A stretch of DNA of 35,919 nt from the NCBI GenBank assembly GCA_031274995.1, contig JAISPJ010000036.1, positions 1-35,919 on the forward strand, read 5' to 3'. Shown one piece after another: positions 1 through 7,514 of the stretch. The position numbers were made by a program, and so were the translations under genes. Origin of the DNA: Azoarcus sp. (GTDB lineage Bacteria > Pseudomonadota > Gammaproteobacteria > Burkholderiales > Rhodocyclaceae). Positions within the stretch are counted from its first letter, which is position 1. The number at the start of each line of letters is the position of its first letter. Below the pieces are notes generated by a model. That model did no database searches. It saw nothing but the letters and a program-made list of their open reading frames with translations, and was not told where the DNA came from.

Positions 1-22
1 CCGCCCGGGAACCCCCCGCGCG

Positions 23-60
23 GGCGTCTGGCTTTTTGCGCAGACGCCTCGCGCCGGCGC
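23..60. repeat. Hairpin plus palindrome at window edge
   Basis: GGCGTCTG (23-30) and CAGACGCC (41-48) form a perfect 8-bp inverted repeat with a 10-nt loop. The 10-bp palindrome GCGCCGGCGC follows at 51-60. No T-run follows on either strand, so an intrinsic terminator is not supported. It lies downstream of the PEBP gene and next to sequence outside the window, so its role is unknown. Confidence 0.4.
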
Positions 61-110
61 CAAGGAAAGAACCGCCGGGCGCGCGGCGAAGGCGAGGGCA
101 AGGCGCTACC

Positions 111-138
111 GGAGCCCTACCAGAGGAGCCCTACCAGA
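111..138. repeat. 14-bp perfect tandem duplication
   Basis: GGAGCCCTACCAGA occurs at 111-124 and again, head to tail, at 125-138 without mismatch. It is non-coding, downstream of the PEBP gene. It looks like a recent slippage duplication or the edge of a repeat family. Nothing in the window says which. Confidence 0.7.
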
Positions 139-139
139 A

Positions 140-175
140 TTTCCACCACTTTTATAAGAGAAAAAGTGGCGGAAA
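140..175 (-). terminator. Stem-loop downstream of the PEBP gene
   Basis: TTTCCACCACTTT (140-152) and AAAGTGGCGGAAA (163-175) form a 13-bp stem with a 10-nt loop. Read as minus-strand RNA, the single irregular position is a G-U wobble. Read as plus-strand RNA it is an A-C mismatch, so the structure suits a minus-strand transcript. It sits 8 bases past the stop codon of the minus-strand PEBP gene. There is no clear U-tract after the stem, so it may act as a 3'-end stabiliser rather than a classical terminator. Confidence 0.45.
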
Positions 176-182
176 GGAGCGG

Positions 183-809
183 TCAAGCCAATTTCGGATT
201 CAGGGTATAAGTCCCGTACAGGCTGGCTTGCGCCAAGATATGCCCTTGTATGGCGGCGAGAACGGCAGGGCCGTTGAAACGTCCTTCGAGTGGCAACCGC
301 CCTATGTCCAGCGCGTAAAGCGTAAAGACGTAGCGATGCACGAGTTCATCGTTCCACGGTGGACACGGGCCATCGTAACCGAAATAGTCACCCCGCATGT
401 CGTTGTCGTTATCAAACCAATGAGTGAAATCGTTGATGCCGCGCCGTGCCCCATGGGGAGCCGAGGGGCCGGCTTTGCCGCGCGGAGTAACTTCGCAGGA
501 AAATTCACCGGCGACGATTTCACGCAGCCCGGCAGGCAGGTCTACCAGCACCCAGTGAAAGAAATCCACTCTGGGCAGACTGGCAGGCACATTGCGGCTT
601 TCCTGGTTGACGTCGTCCCCTGCGCCGGGCGCGTCAGGATCAACGCAGATCAAGGCAAAGCTCCTAACCCCTTCTGGAACATCGCTCCAGGTAAAGTGAG
701 GATTGAGGTTATTACCCAAGCTGACGTGATGGACTGCATCGATGATGGCAAAAGCGAATTCTTTCGGAATTTTTTGCCCATCGGCAAAACTGTTACTGCT
801 AAATTTCAT
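183..809 (-). CDS. YbhB/YbcL family Raf kinase inhibitor-like protein (PEBP fold)
   Basis: A 208-aa phosphatidylethanolamine-binding-protein family member of the bacterial YbhB/YbcL type. Family landmarks are in order: DPDAP at residues 57-61, HW at 85-86, GPCPP at 147-151, and HRYVFTLYALD starting near residue 158. These residues line the small anion/ligand pocket of PEBP proteins. It has no signal peptide, so it is probably cytoplasmic. The ATG at 809 has a GGAG ribosome-binding site about 7 nt upstream. The family's role in bacteria is poorly known; ligand binding or modulation of phosphotransfer is only suggested by homology to eukaryotic RKIP. The gene is monocistronic, with a stem-loop just past its stop codon. 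Confidence 0.9.
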   Translation of the reverse strand: MKFSSNSFADGQKIPKEFAFAIIDAVHHVSLGNNLNPHFTWSDVPEGVRSFALICVDPDAPGAGDDVNQESRNVPASLPRVDFFHWVLVDLPAGLREIVAGEFSCEVTPRGKAGPSAPHGARRGINDFTHWFDNDNDMRGDYFGYDGPCPPWNDELVHRYVFTLYALDIGRLPLEGRFNGPAVLAAIQGHILAQASLYGTYTLNPKLA

Positions 810-960
810 GTGTTTCTCCGCCTGCTAAAGGGAAGCTTGGGAGGCCAAAGCCGGATCAAGGGGGACAGCTAAAAGAGGAAAAGGCCCATTCTCATTCTAC
901 TACCACCGCACGCAAGAAACCCGTCGCGCACAAGAGAGGGGAGAGGGCTGTGGAACTATG

Positions 961-2082
961 TCATGTTGCTGCTGCCCGCGCCGGTGTGGCTGCACTTTTA
1001 GAAGTGGCTGCCGTGTATTGGGTAGCCAGTTGCGCTGAGAGAACCACCAGGGCTTTTAACGCTTCAGGATCGGACTGCGCGAGTTGTGCCAGACGCGCAA
1101 TCCGGGACAGCAATTCCGGTGAAACTCCTGAGAACTGAGCTTCCTGGGCAGATGGCTGCGTAATGGGAACCACCTGGGCGAAAACCGGATGGGCGGACGC
1201 ATGGGAAAGCTCTGGTTGTGTCTGGAGCGGTGCGGCGGGTACTTCCTTCTCCGCGTGAACTGCGTGGACATGCGGCTGCGATGGCTGCCCAACAGGTTGG
1301 GAAGATGCAGCAACAGGTACAGCAACAGGCGATTCGACGATCTGGACGGGTGTCAGCACGGGGACGGATAGTTCGCTGACCGTTGCCGAAGCGTCAATAG
1401 CGGGACCAACTTCTCCAGAAGATGGGGGAGAAGGCGGCGCAGGGGGCGTTTTGGCTTCGACTTTGGACTTGGTCCGTGCCTGTTTGGGAGGCTGCTGCGG
1501 TTGTTCCTGTTCTTTGGGGGGCTCTGCCTCTCCAGAATCAGATGCCGCTGTCGGCTGGGTATTTTGCACGGCAGCGCCGGGAGCGGATGGCCGCCGTGGA
1601 ATTCGCTCGGAGTCGAGCAGACGGGCGAGGCGGGCGAACACTTCAAAACGGGAAAACGGCTTTTTCATGAAGTCGTCAGCGCCAATGTGTGCGCCGAAAA
1701 ACTGTGCTTTGGCCTGTTCATTGCCGCTCATCATGATGATAGGAATCTCGCGGGTGCGGGAATTCTTGCGCAAGGCGCGCAGGGCCGCGAAACCGTTGAT
1801 GCCGGGCATCACGATGTCGAGAAAGATCATATCCGGCTTTTGTGTGAGGGCGACTTCCATGCCCATCTTTGCATCCAGGGCGCCCAGGAAAATACAGTGC
1901 GCCGACTCGAGGAAGCGTTTCATCGCGGTAAGGATGGTGGGGGAATCGTCGATAACGAGAACCCGGGTTCCCTCCCTGGGGTTCACGCGGGGACGCAGAC
2001 GACGTTCCTCCAACTGATCTTCAATGTGTTCGGGCAGGGATTTCCTGCGAAAAAAAGAGAAAAGGTGACCGAAAAAATTCAC
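961..2082 (-). CDS. Response regulator receiver protein with long Pro/Ala-rich C-terminal extension
   Basis: A 373-aa protein with a basic/aromatic N-terminus (1-38) and one complete CheY-like receiver domain at about 39-160. The acidic pair is Asp45/Asp46, the phospho-acceptor is Asp89 (FLDIVMPG), the switch Ser is Ser119, and the conserved Lys-Pro is Lys141. No DNA-binding or enzymatic output domain follows. Residues 160-320 are a low-complexity Pro/Ala/Glu/Gln/Val linker, and a short helical segment (about 322-360) ends the protein. The start is GTG at 2082 with GGAGT about 8 nt upstream; no ATG fits better. The receiver resembles PilG-type twitching/chemotaxis regulators. Function through a protein partner is inferred. 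No histidine kinase gene is adjacent. Confidence 0.85.
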   Translation of the reverse strand: MNFFGHLFSFFRRKSLPEHIEDQLEERRLRPRVNPREGTRVLVIDDSPTILTAMKRFLESAHCIFLGALDAKMGMEVALTQKPDMIFLDIVMPGINGFAALRALRKNSRTREIPIIMMSGNEQAKAQFFGAHIGADDFMKKPFSRFEVFARLARLLDSERIPRRPSAPGAAVQNTQPTAASDSGEAEPPKEQEQPQQPPKQARTKSKVEAKTPPAPPSPPSSGEVGPAIDASATVSELSVPVLTPVQIVESPVAVPVAASSQPVGQPSQPHVHAVHAEKEVPAAPLQTQPELSHASAHPVFAQVVPITQPSAQEAQFSGVSPELLSRIARLAQLAQSDPEALKALVVLSAQLATQYTAATSKSAATPARAAAT

Positions 2083-2374
2083 GTTCTATCACTCCACAAG
2101 CCAGAAATTCCGATGCCTTTACTGCCCACACCACTCAGCACTCATATCATACACCCGCGTGCGCATGTCTTGTTGCCGCATGCGGGTCATGCAGATGAAA
2201 GTCATGTTAATAAAATCATGTAACCATAAGAATTTTAAAATATATTATCCGCATCAAATTCGTATTAAAATTTTTATGACATAAATAGGCCATTATGGTT
2301 ATAGCTGAAGGTTCCATGAACCACATTGAGGAATCCACAAGTTTTCGATCAGGTGATATTCCGGTGCATACCGC

Positions 2375-2431
2375 ACAAAACGTACAAAACATACAAAATT
2401 CAAAAGAAAATAAAAAATACAAAATTTTGTA
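2375..2431. repeat. ACAAAA 9-bp-period array with adjacent 14-bp palindrome
   Basis: ACAAAA occurs at 2375-2380, 2384-2389 and 2393-2398, each start 9 bp from the last and separated by CGT or CAT. A perfect palindrome TACAAAATTTTGTA (2418-2431) contains the same ACAAAA word on both strands. Regular same-face spacing plus a symmetric site looks like a cooperative protein-binding region. It lies about 240-300 bp upstream of the cytochrome c gene. The protein is unknown. Confidence 0.45.
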
Positions 2432-2601
2432 ACACTTTGTATTGGGAATATCCGGGGGGTTGTGGGTGCGCGATGCCGAAAAAGCAGGTAATCAGGCTGG
2501 TTTTGTACGGTATACGGCCTGTCAACGGGAAAAAGGAAGGAAAAGTCCAAGGAGCACGAATTATTTAACATCCGGGAAGCCTGATGTTCTCTGCTGTACA
2601 G

Positions 2602-2630
2602 TAGGCAAAAACACACAGATGGCGTAATAT
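2602..2630 (+). promoter_or_regulatory. Candidate sigma-70 promoter of the cytochrome c gene
   Basis: TAGGCA (2602-2607, 4 of 6 matches to TTGACA), a 17-bp spacer, and TAATAT (2625-2630, close to TATAAT) lie about 40 bp upstream of the cytochrome start. This is a consensus-based guess; the -35 is weak. Confidence 0.3.
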
Positions 2631-2672
2631 CGGGTTGCCCATACACAACACAATCATTTCTAGGGAGTAATG

Positions 2673-2987
2673 ATGAAAGCATTGATTGCATTTACGGTTG
2701 CTACTGGTCTTGTTTTCTCTGCATCGGCTTTTGCCGCTGGCGGGGAGGACTTGGCTAAAGCCAAGAATTGCATGACTTGCCACAAGGTCGAGGGCAAGTT
2801 GATCGGCCCGGCTTACAAAGAAGTCGCCGCCAAGTATGCCGGACAAAAAGATGTCGTTGCCGGCCTGTCCGAAAAGGTGCTGAAAGGCGGTACGGGAGTA
2901 TGGGGGCAAGTGCCGATGACACCCAACCCGCAAGTCAGCCTTGACGAGGCGAAGACAATCGTTACCTGGATTATGACGCTGAAGTAA
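2673..2987 (+). CDS. Class I cytochrome c (c551/c552-type)
   Basis: A 104-aa periplasmic monohaem electron carrier. A Sec signal peptide (Lys2, hydrophobic core 4-16, Ala-x-Ala near 19-21) is followed by a mature domain of about 82 residues. The haem motif is Cys33-Met-Thr-Cys36-His37. The likely axial Met is Met82, in VWGQVPMTPN, which closely resembles the VWGPIPMPPN region of Pseudomonas c551. Two ATGs lie in tandem (2670 and 2673). The AGGGAG ribosome-binding site at 2662-2667 is only 2 nt from the first but 5 nt from the second, so 2673 is preferred. It probably carries electrons between the bc1 complex and terminal oxidases or reductases. The gene is monocistronic between its own promoter region and a strong terminator. 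Confidence 0.92.
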   Translation: MKALIAFTVATGLVFSASAFAAGGEDLAKAKNCMTCHKVEGKLIGPAYKEVAAKYAGQKDVVAGLSEKVLKGGTGVWGQVPMTPNPQVSLDEAKTIVTWIMTLK

Positions 2988-3008
2988 GCGCGTTTTCCAC
3001 CAGTAGTC

Positions 3009-3042
3009 AAAAAAAGCCGACAAATCCGTCGGCTTTTTTTTT
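3009..3042. terminator. Bidirectional intrinsic terminator
   Basis: GCCGAC (3016-3021), loop AAATCC, GTCGGC (3028-3033), with seven A's before the stem and nine T's after it. It is symmetric, so it can end the cytochrome c transcript from the left and the HDOD operon transcript from the right (HDOD stop codon at 3064). Confidence 0.9.
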
Positions 3043-3063
3043 GGCGTTTTGCCGTGGATGATC

Positions 3064-4200
3064 TCAGACCTGCAATTTGTCGGCAAAATCAAGTGCCACG
3101 AGGTGCGCTTGATTGATCTGTCCCGATGTAAGCTGCAAATCATTTGCCGCCTGGATGAGCGCGTTCGGATAAAAACTCTCGCATGCGCGAGCCAGGCGCA
3201 GGAACTGCGCATAATCGCCCTGATCGTAGAGCAGTGCGTCAACAATCGGTTTTGGCAGCGGCATTTCATCGAGTACCGCCTGCATCGGGGTACCGAGCAA
3301 GCTGTTCAGCATCGAAAAAGCGCCCGTGATGAAAAGATTCCCACAACCCGCATTGTCAAGAAAAAACGCGCCGATCTGTTCCATGAACCTCCCGCGGGCA
3401 ATGGCGGTCTGCATCATCGCTGAAGTGCCCGGATCACGGCTGGCCGTCACCAGGAGCAGGGACAGCCACTTGTTGAGCTTGTCGTAACCGAGAATGCTTA
3501 CCGCGTGGCGGAAAGACTGGATTTCAACCTTCAGCCCGAACCCCGGTGAGTTGATGTAGCGCAACAGATTGTAAGCCAGGGCCACGTCTTGCTTGAGCAC
3601 ATTTTCGATTTCACGGATTTTTCCGTTGTTGCGCACCAGGTTGAGCAAACGAATGATCTGGGCGTGATTGGCAGTCAGCTCTTTCGCGGGGGAAGGGTCA
3701 TTGAGGAAAAACCATCCCGATCCGCCATCATAACCGTTGGCAGTTGCCTGTTTGAAAGTAGCGGCATCGGGTAATCCCCAGACCAGACTCAATCCCGGCG
3801 CACCGTTGGGGGTCGGGTTCTTGCGCCCGTCAATGAGGGTGAAACGCCAGTTCGTGTCTGTCGGGAGTGCCATGCCTTGTCTGTACCACGTCAGGCAGAC
3901 CTCAACTCCTGCATGCCGGAGCAACGACAGGAGAGCCTGCGTTTCCGGATGACCCAGCGTTTGCGCCGGGATTTCCACGAGCGCGTTGGGAGGGATCTGC
4001 CAGTCCATCAGGTCGGGCGTGGGAATCAGTTTGCCCAGACTGAGAAGCACCGGGTGCTGCTCAGGCCAGTGTTTGCTGGCAGCATTGAGCGTTTCGGTAA
4101 CGGAGGGAACGTTCGGGCCGTGCGCGATCAGCCGGTTGGCGGTAATTGACCGTTTTTTGTTGACGACAGGTTCGCGGGTGAACAAAACAGTCTGGCTCAT
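3064..4200 (-). CDS. HDOD domain protein with degenerate EAL-like N-terminus
   Basis: A 378-aa signalling protein of the EAL-like/HDOD (YuxH-type) architecture. Residues 1-170 look like a strongly diverged EAL domain (ADALIDG-like core FTLIDGRKN but no EAL catalytic signature), so phosphodiesterase activity is unlikely. Residues about 180-375 are an HDOD domain (NLVRNNGKIREIENVLKQD, NLLRYINSPGF, RHAVSILGYDKLNKWL), a metal-independent relative of HD hydrolases used as a protein-interaction module. I start at ATG 4200; a TTG codon at 4203 is in frame but less likely. The start lies 6 nt past the stop codon of the upstream reductase gene, so they are probably co-transcribed. The partner and pathway are unknown. 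Confidence 0.85.
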   Translation of the reverse strand: MSQTVLFTREPVVNKKRSITANRLIAHGPNVPSVTETLNAASKHWPEQHPVLLSLGKLIPTPDLMDWQIPPNALVEIPAQTLGHPETQALLSLLRHAGVEVCLTWYRQGMALPTDTNWRFTLIDGRKNPTPNGAPGLSLVWGLPDAATFKQATANGYDGGSGWFFLNDPSPAKELTANHAQIIRLLNLVRNNGKIREIENVLKQDVALAYNLLRYINSPGFGLKVEIQSFRHAVSILGYDKLNKWLSLLLVTASRDPGTSAMMQTAIARGRFMEQIGAFFLDNAGCGNLFITGAFSMLNSLLGTPMQAVLDEMPLPKPIVDALLYDQGDYAQFLRLARACESFYPNALIQAANDLQLTSGQINQAHLVALDFADKLQV

Positions 4201-4206
4201 CAATGC

Positions 4207-5238
4207 TCAATCTTTTGCGACCGGTCTGGCGGCAAAGGTAAAGGTGTCGCAGTAAAACGCATCAGTGGGCAATCTTCGCGTGTGCATGAAACTGTGCCGG
4301 GCGGCATCGACCATCGGTGGCGCGCCACAAACGTAGACCTCGTGCTGCGATAAATCCGTGAAATCAGCCAGCACAGCCTCGTGCACCAAACCACGGCGCC
4401 CCGTCCAGCCGTCATCCGGGCTGATATCGGAAACAACCGGAATGTAACGGAACTTCGGCAGCATTGATTGCCAACTTTTTGCCATCTCATGCAGATAGAG
4501 ACCTGCTGGCGTGCGGGTGCCCCAGTAAAGCGTGACAGGCCGCGCAAGGCCGAGATGGATTGCGTGCTCCAGCATCCCTTTGAGCGGCGCGAAGCCCGTG
4601 CCGCCCCCAAGCATCACAATGGGCTTGTCGTTTTTTTCGCGCAGCCAGAAAGAACCGTGCGGGCCTTCTATGTGCAGGATGTCGCGCGGTTTCATGCCTT
4701 CGAACACGTGGGAAGTAAAAAGGCCGCCAGGAATCCGGCGGATATGCAATTCAAGCCAACCTGTTTTTGCAGGGGCATTGGCAATCGAAAAACTGCGGCG
4801 CTGATCGTCGGCAAGGAGGATATCGATGTACTGTCCGGCGCGGAAAGCGAAATGTTCCGAGGCGGGCAATTGCAGTTCGACCAGCATTACGTCTTCGGCC
4901 AGACGTTCAAGCCGACTCACGCGGCAGTGAAGTTGCCTGGGCCGGTTTTCCACGCTTTGCTCCACGCCGTTGACTTCGAGCAGAAGATCGGAACGCGGGC
5001 GCGCGCAGCAAAGCAGGATATGACCGGCTTCGCGCTCGGCTGCGGGCAGGGCGTGTTCAGCGTAAGCGCCTGGGTCGGCTTGGCCGTGGAGTATCTTGCT
5101 CTTGCATACGCCACAAACGCCGGAGCGGCAACCATGGGGCAGAGTCAGGCCGACATCAAGGGCGGATTCGAGCACGGTGCGATTTCCATCGGCGGTGAAA
5201 GTATGGCCACTGGGTTGAAGTTGAATCTGACAGGACAT
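4207..5238 (-). CDS. 2Fe-2S ferredoxin / FAD / NAD(P)H oxidoreductase (CDP-6-deoxy-delta-3,4-glucoseen reductase-like)
   Basis: A 343-aa flavin reductase. Residues 1-90 are a plant-type 2Fe-2S ferredoxin domain with Cys37-x4-Cys42-x2-Cys45 and a distal Cys at 77 or 78. Next comes a ferredoxin-reductase-type FAD barrel (RRSFSIANAP) and a C-terminal NAD(P)H domain (GGGTGFAPLKGML, CGAPPMVDAAR). Electrons should flow from NAD(P)H through FAD to the 2Fe-2S cluster and then to an unknown acceptor. The name CDP-6-deoxy-glucoseen reductase comes from AscD similarity. Betaproteobacteria carry this gene outside deoxysugar clusters, so the true acceptor may differ. The frame is open for 115 codons upstream, but the ferredoxin domain begins at the ATG at 5238, which has GAGGAA about 10 nt upstream. 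Confidence 0.88.
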   Translation of the reverse strand: MSCQIQLQPSGHTFTADGNRTVLESALDVGLTLPHGCRSGVCGVCKSKILHGQADPGAYAEHALPAAEREAGHILLCCARPRSDLLLEVNGVEQSVENRPRQLHCRVSRLERLAEDVMLVELQLPASEHFAFRAGQYIDILLADDQRRSFSIANAPAKTGWLELHIRRIPGGLFTSHVFEGMKPRDILHIEGPHGSFWLREKNDKPIVMLGGGTGFAPLKGMLEHAIHLGLARPVTLYWGTRTPAGLYLHEMAKSWQSMLPKFRYIPVVSDISPDDGWTGRRGLVHEAVLADFTDLSQHEVYVCGAPPMVDAARHSFMHTRRLPTDAFYCDTFTFAARPVAKD

Positions 5239-5302
5239 AATGAAATTATTCCTCGTTGATTGGATATTGGTGCCTCTTCCGGGGTTCGTGCGGGGCGTCG
5301 CC

Positions 5303-6760
5303 CTACAACAGCACGATATCGAACTGTTCCTGCGTGTAACTTGCTTCGGCGTGCAGTGAAATCTTCTTGCCGATGAAATCCGAGAGCATTTCCAGTGATT
5401 GACTCTCTTCGTCGAGGAAAAGATTGATGACTTCGGGGGTAGCCAGGATGCGGAATTCACGGGTGTTGAATTGGCGCGCCTCGCGCAGCACTTCGCGGAG
5501 AATTTCGTAGGCAACCGTGCGCACGGTCTTGATCTCGCCCCGTCCGCTGCAAGTGGGGCAGGGTTCGCACAGCAGGTGGGCAAGCGACTCGCGCGTGCGC
5601 TTGCGGGTCATTTCTACCAGCCCCAGGGTACTGAAACCGTTGAGGCTCATCTTGGTGTGGTCGTGGCTGAGCGCTTTGCGGAATTCTTCGAGCACCATCT
5701 CCCGATGTTCGGCGCTGTCCATGTCGATGAAGTCAATGATGATGATGCCGCCCAGATTACGCAGGCGGAGTTGGCGGGCAATGGCCTGAGCCGCTTCGAG
5801 GTTGGTCTTGAAGATCGTGTCATCGAAATTGCGTGCGCCCACAAAACCGCCGGTGTTGACGTCGACGGTGGTCAGGGCTTCCGTCTGGTCGATGATGAGG
5901 TAGCCTCCTGATTTCAGATCGACGCGGCGGGCCAGCGCCTTCTGGACTTCCATCTCGATGTTGTACAGTTCAAAAAGCGGACGGTCACTGGAATAGAGCT
6001 CCAGGAGCGACAGTACCTTGGGGGTGTATTCGGCGGCAAAGTCCTGGAGCTTGGTGAAATTTTCCCGCGAGTCGATGCGTATGCGCGCCGTGTCATCATT
6101 GACCAGATCGCGCAGGATGCGTTGCGCGAGACTCAAGTCTTCATGCAGCACGCGTGGCACTTCGACTTCTCCGGCGGCAGCATGGAGAACTTCTCCCCAG
6201 AGCTTGTGCAGGTAGGCAATATCGGCGGTCAATTCCTCGTCGGTAGCATTTTCGGCCATCGTGCGGACGATGAAACCGCCTGGGTGTTCTTCCGAGACGA
6301 GCCGACTCAGGCGTTCGCGCAATTGTTCGCGCTCGGATTCATCGCCGATGCGCTGCGAGATGCCGATATGCCTGTCCTGCGGTAAATAGACCAATAGGCG
6401 GCCTGCCAGGCTGATTTGCGTGGACAGCCGCGCGCCCTTGGTGCCAATCGGGTCCCTGAGTACCTGTACCATCACAGATTGGCCTTCAGTGAGGATTTTC
6501 TCGATGGGGCGCGTCATATCGTTGTTCTGGCGCTCGCTCCAGATGTCTGCGACGTGGAGGAAGGCAGTACGTTCGAGACCGATGTCGACAAACGCGGACT
6601 GCATGCCCGGCAGAACACGAACGACCCGGCCAAGGTAAATGTTGCCGACGATGCCCCGGCTTGCGGGCCGTTCGATGTGCAATTCCTGCACCACGCCCTG
6701 CTCGACGATGGCCACCCGCACTTCCTGCGGGGTGAAATTCAGCAAAAAATCGGTGCTCAT
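5303..6760 (-). CDS. rng: Ribonuclease G
   Basis: 485 aa, the expected size for RNase G (CafA), the 5'-end-sensing endonuclease that matures the 16S rRNA 5' end and takes part in mRNA decay. An S1-like domain lies at about 35-125 (GNIYLGRVVRVLPGMQSAFVDIG). The catalytic Mg-binding aspartates are Asp300 (TTVDVNTGGF) and Asp343 (IIIIDFIDMD), with the same 43-residue spacing as Asp303/Asp346 in E. coli RNase E. The Zn-link CPTC is at 401-404. There is no long C-terminal degradosome scaffold, which separates it from RNase E. It is the last gene of rsfS-rlmH-maf-rng. A 109-nt gap with two hairpins precedes it, unlike the tight spacing upstream. Confidence 0.96.
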   Translation of the reverse strand: MSTDFLLNFTPQEVRVAIVEQGVVQELHIERPASRGIVGNIYLGRVVRVLPGMQSAFVDIGLERTAFLHVADIWSERQNNDMTRPIEKILTEGQSVMVQVLRDPIGTKGARLSTQISLAGRLLVYLPQDRHIGISQRIGDESEREQLRERLSRLVSEEHPGGFIVRTMAENATDEELTADIAYLHKLWGEVLHAAAGEVEVPRVLHEDLSLAQRILRDLVNDDTARIRIDSRENFTKLQDFAAEYTPKVLSLLELYSSDRPLFELYNIEMEVQKALARRVDLKSGGYLIIDQTEALTTVDVNTGGFVGARNFDDTIFKTNLEAAQAIARQLRLRNLGGIIIIDFIDMDSAEHREMVLEEFRKALSHDHTKMSLNGFSTLGLVEMTRKRTRESLAHLLCEPCPTCSGRGEIKTVRTVAYEILREVLREARQFNTREFRILATPEVINLFLDEESQSLEMLSDFIGKKISLHAEASYTQEQFDIVLL

Positions 6761-6777
6761 GGCAATTCCAATGGGAA

Positions 6778-6814
6778 ATACGCAATACCGGATATCGAAT
6801 CTGCCATTGCGTAT
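6778..6814 (-). repeat. 9-bp inverted repeat in the rng leader
   Basis: ATACGCAAT (6778-6786) and ATTGCGTAT (6806-6814) are perfect inverted repeats separated by 19 bp. They lie 18-54 nt upstream of the RNase G start codon, inside the untranslated region between maf and rng. RNase E regulates itself through structures in its own leader; a similar role here is inference. Confidence 0.5.
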
Positions 6815-6831
6815 GGCTCATTGAACAACAG

Positions 6832-6855
6832 ATCCCCGGCCTCGGGGCCGGGGAT
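6832..6855 (-). terminator. Strong hairpin between maf and rng
   Basis: ATCCCCGGCC (6832-6841) and GGCCGGGGAT (6846-6855) form a perfect 10-bp GC-rich stem with a tetraloop, 14 bases after the maf stop codon. No U-tract follows on the minus strand. It is therefore more likely a 3'-end stabiliser, RNA-processing site or partial attenuator than a full terminator. Confidence 0.5.
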
Positions 6856-6869
6856 TCTACGGCACACGT

Positions 6870-7496
6870 TTATGTTTCGGATTGATAACCGAAAACTTCC
6901 AGCAGGGAAGCTGTTTCGAACAACGGCAGCCCCATGATGCCGGAGTAGCTGCCGTGGATTTCCGTGACAAAGGCGGCAGCATAGCCTTGTATGCCATAGG
7001 CTCCGGCTTTGTCCATCGGCTCGCCGGTAGCAACGTAGCGGCGAATGTTGTCCTCGGTGAGCCGGGAGAATTTTACATCGCTCGCCGACAGGCGCGAAAG
7101 GGCGCGTTCACCGTCGCTAAGCGCGACCGCTGTCAGCACACGATGGCTGCGGCCGGAGAGTTGCCGGAGGATGCCACATGCGTCATCGGCACTGGCAGGT
7201 TTTCCAATGATGCGGCCATCGAGATCGATTGTAGTATCGGCTGCCAACACGAGTCGGCGCGGCAATTTACGGTTTGACAGGCATTGTGCGCCGGTACATG
7301 CCTTGGCGAACGCCACGCGATCGACGTAGTGCTCGGGATGTTCGCCCGGAAGCGGCATTTCGTCGACATCGGCATTGCGCCCATGTTCAACGGAACGAAA
7401 AACAAGCACGTCGAACTTCACGCCGATCTGGCGCAGCAAGTCACGGCGGCGTGGGCTGGAGGAGGCAAGATAGATGTGGGAAAAAGTCACCGGCAT
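6870..7496 (-). CDS. maf: Maf/YhdE-type nucleoside triphosphate pyrophosphatase
   Basis: A 208-aa Maf-family house-cleaning pyrophosphatase, converting (d)NTP to (d)NMP and PPi. The signature SSSPRRRDLLRQIG sits at residues 11-24, ADTTIDLDGRIIGKP around 90-104 and YGIQGYAA near 170. The DTTI motif and overall pattern fit the YhdE subgroup, which prefers dTTP, UTP and modified pyrimidine nucleotides. It is cytoplasmic. It lies in the conserved rsfS-rlmH-maf-rng order, starting 18 nt after the rlmH stop codon. Confidence 0.94.
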   Translation of the reverse strand: MPVTFSHIYLASSSPRRRDLLRQIGVKFDVLVFRSVEHGRNADVDEMPLPGEHPEHYVDRVAFAKACTGAQCLSNRKLPRRLVLAADTTIDLDGRIIGKPASADDACGILRQLSGRSHRVLTAVALSDGERALSRLSASDVKFSRLTEDNIRRYVATGEPMDKAGAYGIQGYAAAFVTEIHGSYSGIMGLPLFETASLLEVFGYQSET

Positions 7497-7514
7497 GGAT
7501 TTTACCGCTCGCGC

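Larger units (their letters stand above)
2083..2669. other. 587-bp AT-rich intergenic regulatory region
   Basis: This is the longest stretch without a credible gene. It separates the divergent response-regulator and cytochrome genes and is clearly more AT-rich than its surroundings. It holds an imperfect 10-bp inverted repeat (ACCCGCGTGC 2153-2162, GCATGCGGGT 2178-2187), a 9-bp-periodic ACAAAA array (2375-2398), a 14-bp palindrome (2418-2431), and a plausible cytochrome promoter (2602-2630). Short reading frames inside it have no recognisable product and overlap the repeats, so I do not call them genes. Confidence 0.6.

Noticed and set aside
2326-2627. Short plus-strand frames in the AT-rich intergenic region
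   Set aside because: Their sequence (for example HKTYKTYKIQKK) just translates the ACAAAA repeats; no ribosome-binding site or family.
3084-3100. Minus-strand TGGCACTTGATTTTGC resembling a sigma-54 promoter
   Set aside because: The GG-GC interval is 11 bp rather than 10, and it lies inside the 3' end of the HDOD gene with no gene to drive downstream before the terminator.
5239-5583. 115-codon N-terminal extension of the 2Fe-2S reductase
   Set aside because: It is Cys/Arg/Ser-rich and overlaps the end of rng; the ferredoxin domain starts at the ATG at 5238, as in relatives.
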